From Neurospora intermedia (taxonomy: Eukaryota; Ascomycota; Sordariomycetes; Sordariales; Sordariaceae): 64,000 bases of DNA. The stretch lies in assembly GCA_037102815.1 (NCBI GenBank), contig BTPP01000001.1:2753001-2817000 (forward strand), given 5' to 3'. Position 1 is the stretch's first letter, and every line of letters begins with the position of its first letter. The notes beneath the pieces are model-generated. The model worked only from the letters and a program-made list of their open reading frames with translations. It did no database searches and was not told the DNA's origin. A program made the translations under genes and the position numbers. Below are positions 1-12,347 of this stretch, in pieces.

Positions 1-1092
1 TTGTTTCTGTCGGTGGACTTCGTGGCCATGTTGGCCGAATGAACTGCCAAAGTGGGGTCCTATTTGGCGCTAAGGATACAAATGCCAGACCACCAAAGCC
101 ATGACATCGCCGTAAACATCAATACGGTTGTGATTCCTCTTCGACCTTGTTTTCTTTGATTCGTGCTTATAGTAAACAATCGTCCCCCATAGGTGCTTAC
201 AGCCCTACAAACCGCCGGTGTCTTGTCAATTTCCCGTTGTCGTCGTGTTACTTGTATGCAGTCCACGGTGAGTTGTCCTTGGACGAGGTAGGGTACGGTA
301 CGGTACGGTACCTCTAGGCACCTACCCTACCTCTACTATGCAGTACCCAAGGTACGTACCTTCCACTCGGTAAGGTACCTGCCCCTGTTTGCGATTGCAG
401 TACCCCTTGGGCCCCGCTGATCTTCAGCATCAAGTCTCGACCTTCAGACACTTCGACCAACGAAAAGGGCAGCCGGTTCGTAGCCGGCCCAGCCCCCAAA
501 AAGGGCGAGTCCACAGCGCATCGTCATCTCCAAAACTGCCTGCAAACACGAGCCGGACACAGCCCCAAAAGTCGGGTGCCTCCCCCAGATCAGGTCCCCC
601 GCCCACTGCACCCACCGTCCGAGCAGAAAGAACACTGTTTGGCAAGACGACAGAGCAGAGGAGACCCAATTGTGTGCCAGTGTCATCCATCTCCAGCTGG
701 TGCCAGCGCCAGGCCAGGAGCAATCCACAAGGCAACCCAGACAGACGCATCTTCCTTTCTCCCAACCACGCCGCCCTTCGTTCCCTCCGACCCAGACTGT
801 TGAAACTCGATTACTCAAAGGGTTGGCTTCCTTCGCCAAACTGTCTGCCACGGTCTCTCATTTTTACCTGATTTTTGATTTATTTTTCCGTGTCAATCCA
901 GACCCCAGAGCCAACGCGCTTCGCGACAGCTTCAACAACGCTCGTTATCCCCGCCGTCTCCGGTCTCCGCCCGAGTCCATGTTCGCCTAGGCCCCCGGTT
1001 TGATGAAAAGAGTCCACCGGCTGTCGTGGATAGTATACGGATGGGCATAGCAACCCCGAGCTTGCGGTTGATCTTCTGCCTTCGCCGCCGTC
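1..1092. other. Upstream region and leader of the 5-phosphatase gene
   Basis: No gene is supported here; the open frames are short, overlap on both strands and look like no family. Positions 291-312 hold about four tandem copies of the pentamer TACGG. The last 120 bases look like a transcribed leader with two small upstream ORFs: ATG at 979 (three codons, stop by 990) and ATG at 1003 (15 codons plus stop, ending 1050). These could lower translation from the ATG at 1093; that is inference. Confidence 0.5.
291..312. repeat. (TACGG)n short tandem repeat
   Basis: About four head-to-tail copies of a GC-rich pentamer. Related GTACC and CCTACC fragments follow to about 380. This is simple-sequence drift in an intergenic region with no further function visible. 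Confidence 0.7.
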
Positions 1093-4000
1093 ATGGACCC
1101 TCCGGCTAGCAAAGATGGGCCTGATGGCTCATCCCTTGTGAGTGTCTATCCCGTCTCTGGAGGCCCCCCCTTCCCCGGATTCGGACCCGGGCGCCGTCCA
1201 CGAGAGGCGTCGGACACCCGGTACCGTAGACGCGGCGACATGGAAGGACAGCCTGACTGACCGCTGCACTAGAAACCAGTCTCGTCGCTCCTGGCGAAAT
1301 TCGAAAACATGAACAAAGCTGGCGACACACAGCAATCATCCAGTTCCAGCGCCAGAACGACATCTCCTGCGCCCAAGCCCGACCGGCTACGGGACCCGAG
1401 TCCTTTGGGGGCACGCGAACCCCCCGCCATTCCGACGAGACCCACGCCTAGGGCGAATATCCCGAGTTTACAGCCGCAGTACACTGGTGTCAGTGTCGCT
1501 AGTACTGCCGGTTATTCTAGCTCGCCAATCCGTTCCGTGCCTCCGCCGATATCCTCGTTAGCTCCTCGACCGGCCCAACCTCCGTTCCTCAATGTTCAGC
1601 CGCCCCAGTCACCAAGCCGCAATGTAGATGGTGTGGCGGTCGGGGAGCGCCCTCCTTTCCTCCAGACCGATTCGCTCGCTAAAGTTGTGTCGCCTCCCAC
1701 CGCTAGCAAGCAATTCAAGATACCGAGTCGCCCTATTACACCGGCCACCTCCGATCCACAAAGATCGCCTCGACTGGCCGCTACACAGCCTCCGTCTCCT
1801 CCCCCGCCTCGCCGATCGGTTGAACTACAAAGGCCCCGAGACGTTGAAAAGCCCAGGCCGGTCCCGCCACCCATTAACAGGGCGGAAAAGCCAGTAATTC
1901 CTTCTCGCTCCTCGGTCCAGATCGAGAGAAGTCAAGCATTGGATATCAAGACTCGAACCCCAGAAAGAATCTCGCCTTTCAGTAGTCCGCCTAGTAGCAA
2001 TGGCACACCTGACGAAGATAGCTCCCCGCCGATGCTACCTGCGCGACCGAGAGCGCAACAACAACAACAACAGAGGGAACCGAATCCGGAGGGACTTCAG
2101 AGGTCGCGGACCTTTCACGTGGGTTTTGATCCACCACCCCTTCATCCTTCAGCAGCACGGCAAAGGCGGGGCAGGGAAGAAGAAATGGGCAGTACCAGGG
2201 GCCCGATAACGCGACATCATACAGGCGGGAACCAACCGCCAGCTCTCCCAGCTCGCCCGCACAGCATCATAGAGACAAGCCGCACACTCAATGGCATGAT
2301 GATGGCGCCGCCACCGCGCCCTCCGAAACCGGGTGTTCACGCGAACTTGGATCCAAACCCTCCCGGCAGTATATCGCAGAAACGGATAGTGTCGACACCA
2401 AATCAGTATCAACCCTCAGTTCCGTCCAGAACTCACGTTAGGTCCATGACTGTGGATAGGACATCGAACCGCGTTCCTAACGAATTCCGCGCACCACCAA
2501 CCCCGATCAGCGCTCCTACTCACGATCGCATTCCCGAACGCATCCCCGAAGTGGTTCCGGTCACTTCATCCAGAACAGCCAACACCGGGCCAACCATTAC
2601 AATGGCATATCCTGACGCAACAAACACGAACCGGAGCAAACCTTACATCAGCAAGGGCGTTCATGAGATTTACACAAAGTACGACACTCGAATGCTTGAT
2701 GTGTGCGGCGAACTCGTATGCACGACTGGCGGCTTTACACGCGTGTGGAGTTTACTTGATGGCGAACTGGTCATGAGCCTGTCCATGGGTGAAGGGCAAA
2801 AGGGAACCGCGGTCATGTTCAAACCAGGGGCGCACGTCGACGATGAAGGCACAAAGGTGTGGATCGGCAACAATTCTGGAGAGTTGCTGGAGGCCGATAT
2901 TGGCACGCAGAGAATCACGGACAGTCTACCAAATGCGCATGGCCGATATGAGATAATTAGGATATACAGGCATTTTAACGAAGTATGGACATTGGACGAC
3001 AGCGGAGCCCTCAATGTCTGGGGCCCAGACGAGAGCCACACCCCGACCCTCTCCAACGGGCCCAGCCAGTCGTTCCGAGTACCTAGGGGTCACACTTTCT
3101 CGATGGTAGTGGAAGACGAGCTATGGTACGCGACAGGCAAGGATATTCGGGTCTTCAAGCCCACTGTGGACGGGAAGACACAGTTTCAGGTTCTTTTGAG
3201 GGCCCTATGTCAGCAAGATGCTGGCGAAGTGATATCCGGAGCTGTGCTTGCATCTGATCCGGACATGGTTTACTTCGGCCATAGTGACGGAAAAGTCAGC
3301 GTTTACTCCAGGAAAGACTACACATGTCAGTGTATAATGAATGTCAGCCAGTTCAAGATCAACTCACTTGCCGCAGCCGGTTCGTATCTCTGGGCTGGAT
3401 ACAACAATGGCAAGGTAGCTGTTTACGACGTGACACAAACCCCATGGGCCGTCAAGAAGGAATGGGTAGCCCACGAAAATCCCGTTATCAAGTTGATCGC
3501 TGATCGCTCGAGCTCTTACAAGCTTGACCGGTATCAGGTTGTCTCTCTTGGAGCAGATAACATGGTACGAACTTGGGACGCGCTGTTGCAAGAGGACTGG
3601 CTTGAGGGCGAAATGAAGAGGAAAGACGTGGAATACTGCGAGTTCCAGAATCTCAAGGTGTTGATTATGACATGGAACGCGGGAGCTTCAACTCCTCACA
3701 GTCTTCGATATTCTGATTCGGATGCCAATTTCTTCAGGGATCTTCTCCAGACCGCCGACTCCCCCGATATCATCATTTTTGGATTCCAGGAACTGGTGGA
3801 TCTCGAGGACAAGAAAGCCACAGCAAAGCGATTCCTGAAGCCGAAGAAGAAAGAAGGGTCTGATCAAGAGCGGATGAGCCACCAATATCGCGACTGGCGT
3901 GATTTCCTGATTCGCAGCCTGGATGATTATATGCAGGGCGATTTGTATCATCTGCTCCACACCTCTCCCCTGGTCGGCCTCTTCACTTGTATCTTTGTCA

Positions 4001-4916
4001 AGGCAGACCTACGTGGACGCATCAGCAATCTCAGCAGCAACGAGGTCAAGCGGGGTCTCGGTGGTCTACACGGCAACAAGGGCGCCATCGTGGTGCGCTT
4101 CCTGGTCGACGACACTTCGCTCTGCTTCATCAACTGCCATTTGGCTGCGGGTCAATCGGGCGCCAACCAGCGGCATAACGACGTAGCCGCGATTCTGGAT
4201 GCGTCTGCCTTCCCATCCGAGCGCGACCCCGCCGTGCGTATCGATAGCTATGTCGGCGGTGGTGACGGCACCATGATTCTGGACCACGAACTATGCGTGC
4301 TCAACGGCGACCTCAATTACCGAATCGACACCATGAGCCGTGACACGGTAGTAACGGCAGTCAAGCAGGGCAACCTGACCAAACTGCTCGAGCGTGATCA
4401 GCTGCTTGTTGCCAAGAGGAGAAACCCCGGGTTCCGGCTGAGAGCCTTTGATGAGCTTCCGATCACGTTCGCGCCAACGTACAAATACGATGTTGGAACG
4501 GATAACTACGACACAAGTGAGAAGAAGCGTAGCCCAGCCTGGTGCGACAGACTCTTATACCGCGGCAGGGGCAGGATAGAACAGTTGGACTACAGGAGAC
4601 ACGAGGTACGGGTGTCGGACCACAGGCCGGTCAGCGGCAGGTTCAGGTTCTTGGTGAAGAGGATTGATCCTAGGAGGAGAGCCCAGGCTTGGATGGAGTG
4701 CCAGCAGCTGTGGGAAGACTTGAGGGCTAAGGAGGCGTATGCTGAGAAGTGAGTCCACTCCTGAGAATGGTGATGCAGAAAGAAGCATGCTAACACGTCG
4801 AAAACAGATACTACTATCTTACTCAGGTCATCGGGTACGATCATGACACTTCTGAGCGACTGATCACGGAACAGGCCTCAAGAAAGCAGTTGAACCGCAG
4901 CCCAAGTCGACGTTAG
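1093..4916 (+). CDS. WD40-repeat inositol polyphosphate 5-phosphatase
   Basis: Exons 1093-1137, 1273-4748 and 4808-4916 give a 1209-residue protein. Removing intron 1 joins a short N-terminus to a conserved-looking segment (KPVSSLLAKFEN), so the ATG at 1309 is probably internal. Residues about 30-460 are a proline- and serine-rich disordered region. Residues about 470-790 form WD40-like blades. The C-terminal third is an IPPc phosphatase domain with TWNAG near residue 815, FINCHLAAGQ, LNGDLNYR near 1025, PAWCDR and a VSDHRPV motif near 1129. All expected metal and catalytic motifs are present. The family removes the 5-phosphate from phosphoinositides or inositol polyphosphates; the propeller probably targets it to membranes or partners. 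The fusion resembles WD40-containing plant and fungal type II enzymes. The exact substrate cannot be told. Confidence 0.9.
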
Positions 4917-6467
4917 GCGTAGAAGAATTACCAAAATAATCGAAGAGCAGGATACCACTCAACTGCGCCATCACTGAGTGACTTTTATATTCTTATAGAG
5001 ACAGGATGAACAAGTCTATTTTTATCTACAGCATACCGCATATACATATACACTCAGCTGGGAAGAGAGAAAGGAAGAAGTAGAAACATACAATGGCTGA
5101 AAAAGGGGCATCTGGTTAGACAGGATACAGGAGCGTTGGGGAATGGGGCAACTGATGGATGAATGGATGGATCGATGGTTTTACTACCCTTTTCTAGGTA
5201 GCTAGGAACAGCGCATATTGCTTTTTTGTCTTGTTCCACGATTTGAGACTCGTTGGTTTTTTTTGGTAAAGCGTGGAAGCGGTCAACTTTTTACTTTTGA
5301 CACTGCTTTGCGCCTCCTGTTGTAATGATGGGCAGCTCTGGCTATGAACTTATGCTTAACGTTGAATGTGCGATGGAGATAGATAATGCCTGGGACTGTA
5401 CACGAGAGCACTTGGAATCAATATCGACGGAAAGCACGGAAGTGAAGGGAGCAATGAAGTGAAAGGTGAAAAGAAGGCAGTATCACATAGAACAGTAAGC
5501 TTAATGTTAATAGAATGCACATATGTGGAGTGCCCAATCGTTAAACGCTATTATTTTTCAGAGATTCTAACGAGCTGGCCTAGAAGTGTAGGGTGCGGAT
5601 AAGGCCGGTGGTCGCAAATGTTTGGGTAGAGGTAGTTGTTGATCTGTCTGTGTGGACGACTGAAAGGGGATCAATGACGTAGCCGTCTTACACTCGCCCA
5701 ATACCACTTTCCATTTCAGTGCCGATTTGTTTGTTAGGTAGCTGGAGACCTCGGATTCACTCCCGTAAGTGTTTATATATTCTCGCAAATCGTTCTGTCC
5801 CATGATTAAGTCTTGATTCTACCTTGAAGACGCCCTTCTGATCTTCAATATAATATCTTCAATCTTGTCACTGCCTTTGTTATTCGTTGAGGTTTGGGGC
5901 AATACGGGATAGATTTCGTCTAGTGTACGAGGAGTATCAAGCTAACAAACAAGCCAGCATTAGACTGTGCTTCATCCCAACAACATACCAGTCAGATTTC
6001 AATTCGATTTGTAAGAGTAGCATAGGCATACTACGCACTTGCGTAGGACGGGAAACGGTTACCTAAGAGTTGGCTTTCGAGTGCGGAGATAAGCGGCATT
6101 CGGACTTTGGAATATACCTTGACGTGCGAACACCACAGCAACCGGGTAGCTTCGTGATACTCCATCAAGTGAACAACACACCACCATTACTCTTGGCTTC
6201 AATAATCAACCTCTTTTCCGACAACCACCTGAACTATAACGTATATAATTCAATTATATTTACTCCAAGAACCTCCTTGGCCTTCCAACTTCCTTAGCCC
6301 ACGGCCCATTGCTTCTACACAAAGCTACGTGAATGCGACCTTCCACCCCCGCCGGCACGAAGACATTCCTCCTTCGCCAGGCCATCATCACCATCTCTGC
6401 CAAACCACCAAGGACCATCATCACCACCACTCGGCGACGTCTTCACCTCACAAAAACCATCAACAAG
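4917..6467. other. Intergenic, 3' region of phosphatase and promoter of next gene
   Basis: AT-richer non-coding DNA. Scattered short frames on both strands show no family resemblance. I see no RNA gene or repeat of note. Bases from about 6170 onward are the likely promoter and CA-rich leader of the downstream gene. Confidence 0.5.
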
Positions 6468-8064
6468 ATGTCCGCCGAAGCAACCCCCCACCGCATCAAC
6501 ATCACCCCCTCCAACATCGGCCTCTGGTCCAAGTCCAAGTCCAAGTCCTCCCCCACCACGGGCATCATCCACCCTCAGCAATCCCCATCCACCGCCACCT
6601 CCACGCTCCTCTCCGACCTCCTCCAAGCCGACATGCACCACCATCACGTCTTCTTCAACAAAGACGGCTTCCACAACCACATCCCTCACCACCTGCTCGC
6701 TCTCTACGGGACCTCTGCCCCCTCCGAGGCGCTACAAAAAGCCTACGACATTAACGCCTCCTACCAACGCCCTGCGTTGCCAGAACACAAGGAAGTCGTC
6801 TCCGACTTGATCCAGAACTGGCGGGACGACGCAGCCAAGTACCTGGGCAAAGAGGAGCACTACCCTGATTTCCTGGCCTTTTTCAAGCGGGAGATGGATT
6901 CCCATTCCCGTGGAGGAGGAAAAGGATATGAGGAGGTGGTGAATGAGTATTTGTTTTCCGGCACGCCCGAGGCGGATAACTTGTTGGTGAGACTGTACAG
7001 CGGGTTCTTGCATCCGCTGATCCAGCTCATGTACGGACTGGAATGGAAGCAGCCGGCGATCGTGGCGGAGGGGTTGGCGCAGGCGGCTGTGCATGGGGAT
7101 GAGATTGGGGGGTATCTATTGGGAGCTGAGCAGGCTGCAAAAGCTAGCAGCAAACCGGATGACGGTATGGGGAGGGTGGTGGAGGACTTGTTGGAAAGGG
7201 GGGTGAGAGGAAATGAAAAGCTGGCAAAGGCGGCGAGGATGAGTGATGCGAATAAAGTCAGGGATGGAGTGTTGAAGAGGGCCAAAGAGGAGGCGATCCA
7301 GTTGGCGGCCAAGGTGAAGGTGGGAAGGGAAGAGTTGCAGGACAGGACGGCGGAGATGTATGATTCCGCGGTGTTTATGGCTAGTGCGGCGGCGTTGGTG
7401 AAGAGGGATACGAAGTTGCCGAGGTTTGATTTCTTCTTGATGTGAGTTTCTGTCTGGTTTTGGTGTTTCTGGTCACGTACCGCCGCCCCCCCCCCCCCCT
7501 TCAATTCAGGGAGGGGTAGTAGAGGTAGGCAAGGAGTTGGACGGGAAGATGGATTACTGACTGACGGACGACGTTTTCTATAGGCACCATGTCACCTCAG
7601 CACCGTTTTTCACGACAGTCAACGCACAAGATTGGATATCACTCGACACCAAGGTCCGTCTTCTCGAGTGGAAGATCAGGATGGATCTGGTTCAGTATGC
7701 GGCGCGTGGAGCGCCGGAGCTGTCGCTTGATGCTATTACTTCTTATCAGCCTAAGGAGAAGAAGGCATCTGGGACTCCTGAAGGTGAGTTGACGATTCTC
7801 TCGCTTCTCTCGGCCTTGAAACCGCTACTTACTGATAATTTTCCAGAAATCATTTCCAACCTCCACTTCTTTGAGGACGATGGTCATAGCATCAAGCTTG
7901 CCCGAGCTGCACGGATTTGCCAGCTCTATTATCAAACAAGAGATGACGATTACTGGAACAAGGTCTACCACCTGATTGTCGACTCGGTCCTCGCACCAGG
8001 ACCAAACTGGGTGCGTAGCTGTGGGTTCGATGAGGCATGGGAGGATATTCCGAATGTCGAATAA
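6468..8064 (+). CDS. Questin oxidase-like protein (DUF4243 family)
   Basis: Exons 6468-7441, 7584-7783 and 7847-8064 encode about 463 residues, the usual family length. The N-terminal motif HRINITPSNIGLW, followed by HHHHVFFNKDGFHNH and HHLLALYGTSAP, is typical of the questin oxidase-like family. Characterised members act in Baeyer-Villiger-type ring cleavage of anthraquinones such as questin, or occur in secondary-metabolite clusters. The ATG at 6468 has A at -3 and matches the family start. An in-frame ATG at 6333 would add 45 Arg/Thr-rich residues that look like a mitochondrial presequence, but its context is poor. Intron 1 contains a 14-C run. Intron 2 is 63 nt and open in frame, so retention would add 21 residues. 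No polyketide genes are nearby, so a role outside a cluster is likely. The substrate is unknown. Confidence 0.8.
7486..7499. repeat. Poly-C tract in intron 1 of the questin-oxidase-like gene
   Basis: An uninterrupted run of 14 C residues within the 142-nt intron. It is a likely length-polymorphic or sequencing-error-prone site. Confidence 0.8.
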
Positions 8065-8314
8065 AAGGCACCCAGCGATCCACAGATGTTGGACTAAGAG
8101 GGTATCGCATTGCTTTCACACAGTTTCGCATGGCGTTGTAGTTGTATCCCAAATCCCCTATCTTCTCTATTGCCATGAATTGGTATCAAAATCATCTGTA
8201 CAAGTTATAAACTAGAATGCCGGTTGCATAAACATTTTCCGTATCAGCGCCTATCCTATGTGTGGTACCCTTCCTTACCGTTACGAAAACCTATAGTACT
8301 GCAAATCCTAGGAC

Positions 8315-11084
8315 CTATTCCAAACCGATCCACTCGTCTTCGCTGGCGTTCCCCTCATCCTGCTGCATGACATCGTTCAAGCTCATACCAGCAGCGCCCG
8401 GCTGCTCATCCGAGTCGGTGGTAGCCCACTCAAGGGCCAGGGTCTTGGTGGTATTGGTCTCCTTAGCAGCGCTCGCCTGACCGAGGAGGTAGTCGACCAT
8501 GTAGACGTTTTCATCGGCCAACTTCCTGATCTCATCCCTCATCTTGGAAACAGCCCTTGCGACAACACGAAGCTCAACATCGACCTTGCCGCGGTTGGCA
8601 GACAACCACGCGCCGTGCTTGTCGACCAGAGCCTTGATCCAAAGAAGACAGAACTCAACGTGTGGGCTCTGCTCGGTCTGCGCGGCAACGTACCGCAGCA
8701 GCCTGGCAACGTACACGTTGGGGAACTGCTCGACCACCAGAGGGATGTCGGTGTAAGGGATGGCCTGGAAGACACGCTGGATCAGACCGGCCTCGTTCAA
8801 GCGGAAAGCCATGACGAGAGCCTTAAGGTAGTCCTTCTCCTTCTCGAGCACGGCCAGGGTAGAGGTGGGGGTGATCTCCATGTTGAGGTCAAAGGGATCG
8901 AACTGGATGGTGGTATCCAGGCTGTAGATCAAAAGACCTTCTGTGGAGGCGGCGCAGAAGGCACTTCCGTTCGGGGAGAAGGCAACGCCGTTTACTCTCA
9001 CTTCGGGGTTCTTCCTCCGTGCGGAGGGGTCGCCGCGCTTGGAGCCTGGGAGTGACCTGTCTATCCTGTCCTCGAAATCGGAGGCCTCGCCTTGCTCGTC
9101 CAGGAGACCCTGGGGCCCAGCCTCGGTGAGAAGCTTGCTGTTGAGGAACTCTTGAGTGCCTTGGATTGAAAGGTTGACGCTCACGGTGTACTTCTTCAGG
9201 AGAACCATGGTGGTGACGGAGTACAAGCAGATATACTTGCTGTTTCCGCCGGCCAAAAGGCACGATCCGTCTGTGCTGTATCTGATGGTGTTGAAAGCCT
9301 TGGTACCGGCAACATTGGCCGCAGTCCTGCGATCACCGATCTTGCGACCGCCAGAGACATCCCTGCGCCCATCAAGGCCAGCTTGCTGCTCAGCTTCCGA
9401 GACCGACCAGAACGACAAGTTGCCGTCGAGAGTGGAGATGGCAATCTGGAGAGAGTCTGGCCTAAAGGCAATGTCGAGAACATCCGAGTTGAGCTGGAGA
9501 GGCTCGCTTGTTTGTGTGCGGTTGAAGATGGACCAGATACGGGCAGTGCGGTCCCAACTACCACTCACAAGAAGACCGCCGTTAGGCGCAAAGGCCAAGG
9601 ACGACACAGGGCCTTCGTGTCCCGAAAGACGATCTAGGAGCTGGCCAGTCTGTACAGACCAAATATGAATGTCGAAAGAGTCAACGGAACCAGCCGCCAC
9701 AATTTCGCCACTAGGATCAACAGCCATGCAAGAGAACGATAGCCTCTCTGGTGCTGTAAAGGTCCTGAAGTTTCTGTATCTGATCAAGTCCCAAGCCCTG
9801 ATGGAACCGTCCAAACTCGAGGTGAACAGGACATTGCCCTTCTTGGAGAACTCGCAAGCAGTGATACCGCTAGTGTGCTCTGTGAAGGTAACAATGCAGA
9901 ATCCCGATTCCGTATCCCACACCTTGATCTTTCCATCATCGGCAACTGTAACAATCCGCTGGCCGTCCGGAGAGTAAACGAGGGAGTTCATCGAGTCGAA
10001 ATGGCCCTGCTGCTTGAGAATGTACGACTCGGACTGCCACTCCCACACCAAAAGCTGACCAAGCTTGGATGCACCAAACGCCAGCCACTCGCCGCTCTTG
10101 TTGATCGTCACAAAGTCGATTTCGTTCTGGGAGATGCTGAGAGTGTGGATCATGTTGAAGTCGGGCATTTCGTAGAGGCCAAAGATACCGTTCGAGAAAC
10201 CGGCAACCAGCAAGTTCGATTCGGGATGGAAAGCGGCGCATCGTACGGTGGCGCTGTTCTGCATGAAATAGTGCTTGTTGACTATCCTCCACGCCAGGTC
10301 ATCGTCGTCCACCATATCCTCGTCCTGTCCAAGCTTCGCAACGTATTGCCAGTCAAAAACGGCGCCATCCTTGCTGACTGTGTAAATCGTCTCTTGATCC
10401 TTGGAAAACCACGCGCCCACGACACCCTGCCTGTGACCGGACAGAACCGTAGGTGTGAACCCCTCCTCTTGATCAACACTCCATATCCTTGCTGTGAGAT
10501 CCTTGGAAGATGTGAGGAAGAACCGCGAGTCGTGGGACCACTCGATGTGACGGACATCGTCGAAGTGTTGGACGTGGGTGTGGTGCTTGACGAAGGGCGC
10601 AAACTCGAGCTCGCCGTCGGCGTTGGCGTCGGGTGTTGAGGGAACGTGCCAAACCTCGATTTTCCTGCCGAGTCCAACAATGAAGTGGCGCCCCGATGGC
10701 GAGAAGGAGAGAGCCGTTACTGGAGCCTTGAAGGAGAAGTGATATAGTACTACGCGCCGGGGCACGTTGGTGAGAATAGCTTGGCCATCTTCGTCTATGG
10801 AGAGTAGGAGGTTGCCCTGGGGCGTGAGACCGATACGGGCAATGTTCTTTCGGTGGGAGAAGGGAAGGGTATATGATTTGTTACTGTGACCGTGTTAGCC
10901 AGCTTACAAGCCATGCGCCAGGCAGGTGTGTAGGGAATCTCGACGAGACGTACTCGACAAGGTTAAAGACTGTCACTCTGTTGCCAACGGGCGAGAAGAG
11001 ATGGGTACCGTCCGGGCTGAACAAGAGGTTGCCCTGGCAGTAGACTGTGCCCAGTAGATTAGAAAACTTGAAGTCGGTCTTCAT
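8315..11084 (-). CDS. PWP2: Periodic tryptophan protein 2 (Pwp2/Utp1), U3 snoRNP UTP-B subunit
   Basis: Two exons, 11084-10954 and 10883-8315 (70-nt intron), encode 899 residues, matching the family length of about 900. The start MKTDFKFSNLLGTVYCQGN and the junction reading VFNLVDNKSYTLPFSHRKNI are characteristic of Pwp2. Residues about 10-690 carry many WD40 blades in two propellers (for example ARIWSVDQ, KVWDTESG, IHIWSVQTG and RTARIWS). The C-terminus (about 720-850) is the Utp12-type helical domain, and the tail is acidic. Pwp2 organises the UTP-B complex of the small-subunit processome, which binds the 5' ETS and U3 snoRNA during 18S rRNA maturation in the nucleolus. It is divergent from the septin gene. 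I see no damage. Confidence 0.96.
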
Positions 11085-12347
11085 TTTCAGCCACTATTCC
11101 ATGCCTCGACTGTCAATGTTGAAGATGGGGCGGAACTGGGATAGTATCTGGGGATTCGATTATGTACAGGAACTGGAGGACTCTTTCGAGTCTGTATAAG
11201 TGGAACAGAAGGAAGTTCAGTTACAGGCTGCTGCTGTTGCGCCTAGACCGCCCGTACGTTCAATGGCGATTCTGCCAGCCAAAAATTTCATAAACTTTTT
11301 GGCGGGGAATGGAGTCGGTTTAGCTCCGCGCTTCGGCACCAGCTGGCAAAAGACTTGGCATGTCTGGCAGCCTCACCGACCGCAGCGAGACCAACGCAAC
11401 CACTGCACGGCACGGCAGCACCAAGCACGGTCACCCAGCACAGTGCAAGGCTGGCAGAGCTGGCAATCAAAGGGTCAAAGGGTCCGGGTCGACCAAGTTT
11501 CCATGGCAATGAATGGCTGATCACCGCCAATGGCGCTAGCAGGGAAGGCACGCATCGATTAAATGCTCGGCGAGGGTACCTGGCAAGCGCGTTTCAGTGG
11601 AGAGCTGCCAGCGTCCGTCTCTGGGGACCTGGAATTGGGGAAGTGTGGGAAGCAAGTGGAAAAGGGGAGGGTCCACTCATTTCCCTGCCGCGCAGCCAGT
11701 CAAGAGGGAGCGGCCTTGTGTGGTGGCAGCTCTACACTACTGCAGAATGCCGGGCTCGAAAGGTGCCATTGGATTAGTGTGTATGGATCGTGTACCGTGC
11801 GCCTTCTCGGCATCATCACAGTTAGACGGCTGCCGTGCCCCCGCCCAGGCACCTCATCTGGAGGAATCGAATGCTGCTTGCTCGCTGCTTGCTCCGTCAG
11901 TCTGCTGCCGCGGCCCTGCAGTGCCTGGAGTGCTTGGGGTCCAGTCAGTGTGGGCTTTGGCCTGGCGCTCCCGTCGACTCCCCGTCGCTGGTGCTCTCTC
12001 CTGCGTGGGTGTGTGGTGCTGGGTTGGGCCAGATGAATCCCGATGTGGTGTGGAAATTTGAACAGGTAACCCCTGAACGAAAGCACAGAGCTCCACGACG
12101 GGTCCCCCGTCCACTCACCACTGCAGTTCCATCCCCCGTCTGCCTCTCGCTCCCACCCGTCCACTGTCAACACCAACCTAATTTCGATTCCCATTCACGA
12201 CCACCACAATACCCGTACACCACGCATCCCGCCTGACGCTCTTTTTCTCCAATTACCGGTGCTTCTTCTCGCCGTTACAGCAACGGGATCGTGACTTAAT
12301 CCTCTACCCATAATTATCTCCCAGTTTCGTGTTTCGTCCAGCTGAAG
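11085..12347. other. Divergent promoter region between Pwp2 and septin genes
   Basis: 1.26 kb of GC-normal sequence. Long overlapping open frames on both strands (for example about 11560-12060) encode low-complexity translations rich in Trp, Cys, Gly and Ser, with no family likeness. They are judged chance openings. The last 150 bases (CCAC- and CTC-rich) resemble a Neurospora 5' leader for the septin gene. Confidence 0.5.

Noticed and set aside
11355-12236. Several overlapping open frames of 120-165 codons between Pwp2 and septin
   Set aside because: They overlap on both strands, have low-complexity translations, lack splice or family support, and lie in a GC-rich promoter and leader where chance openings are expected.
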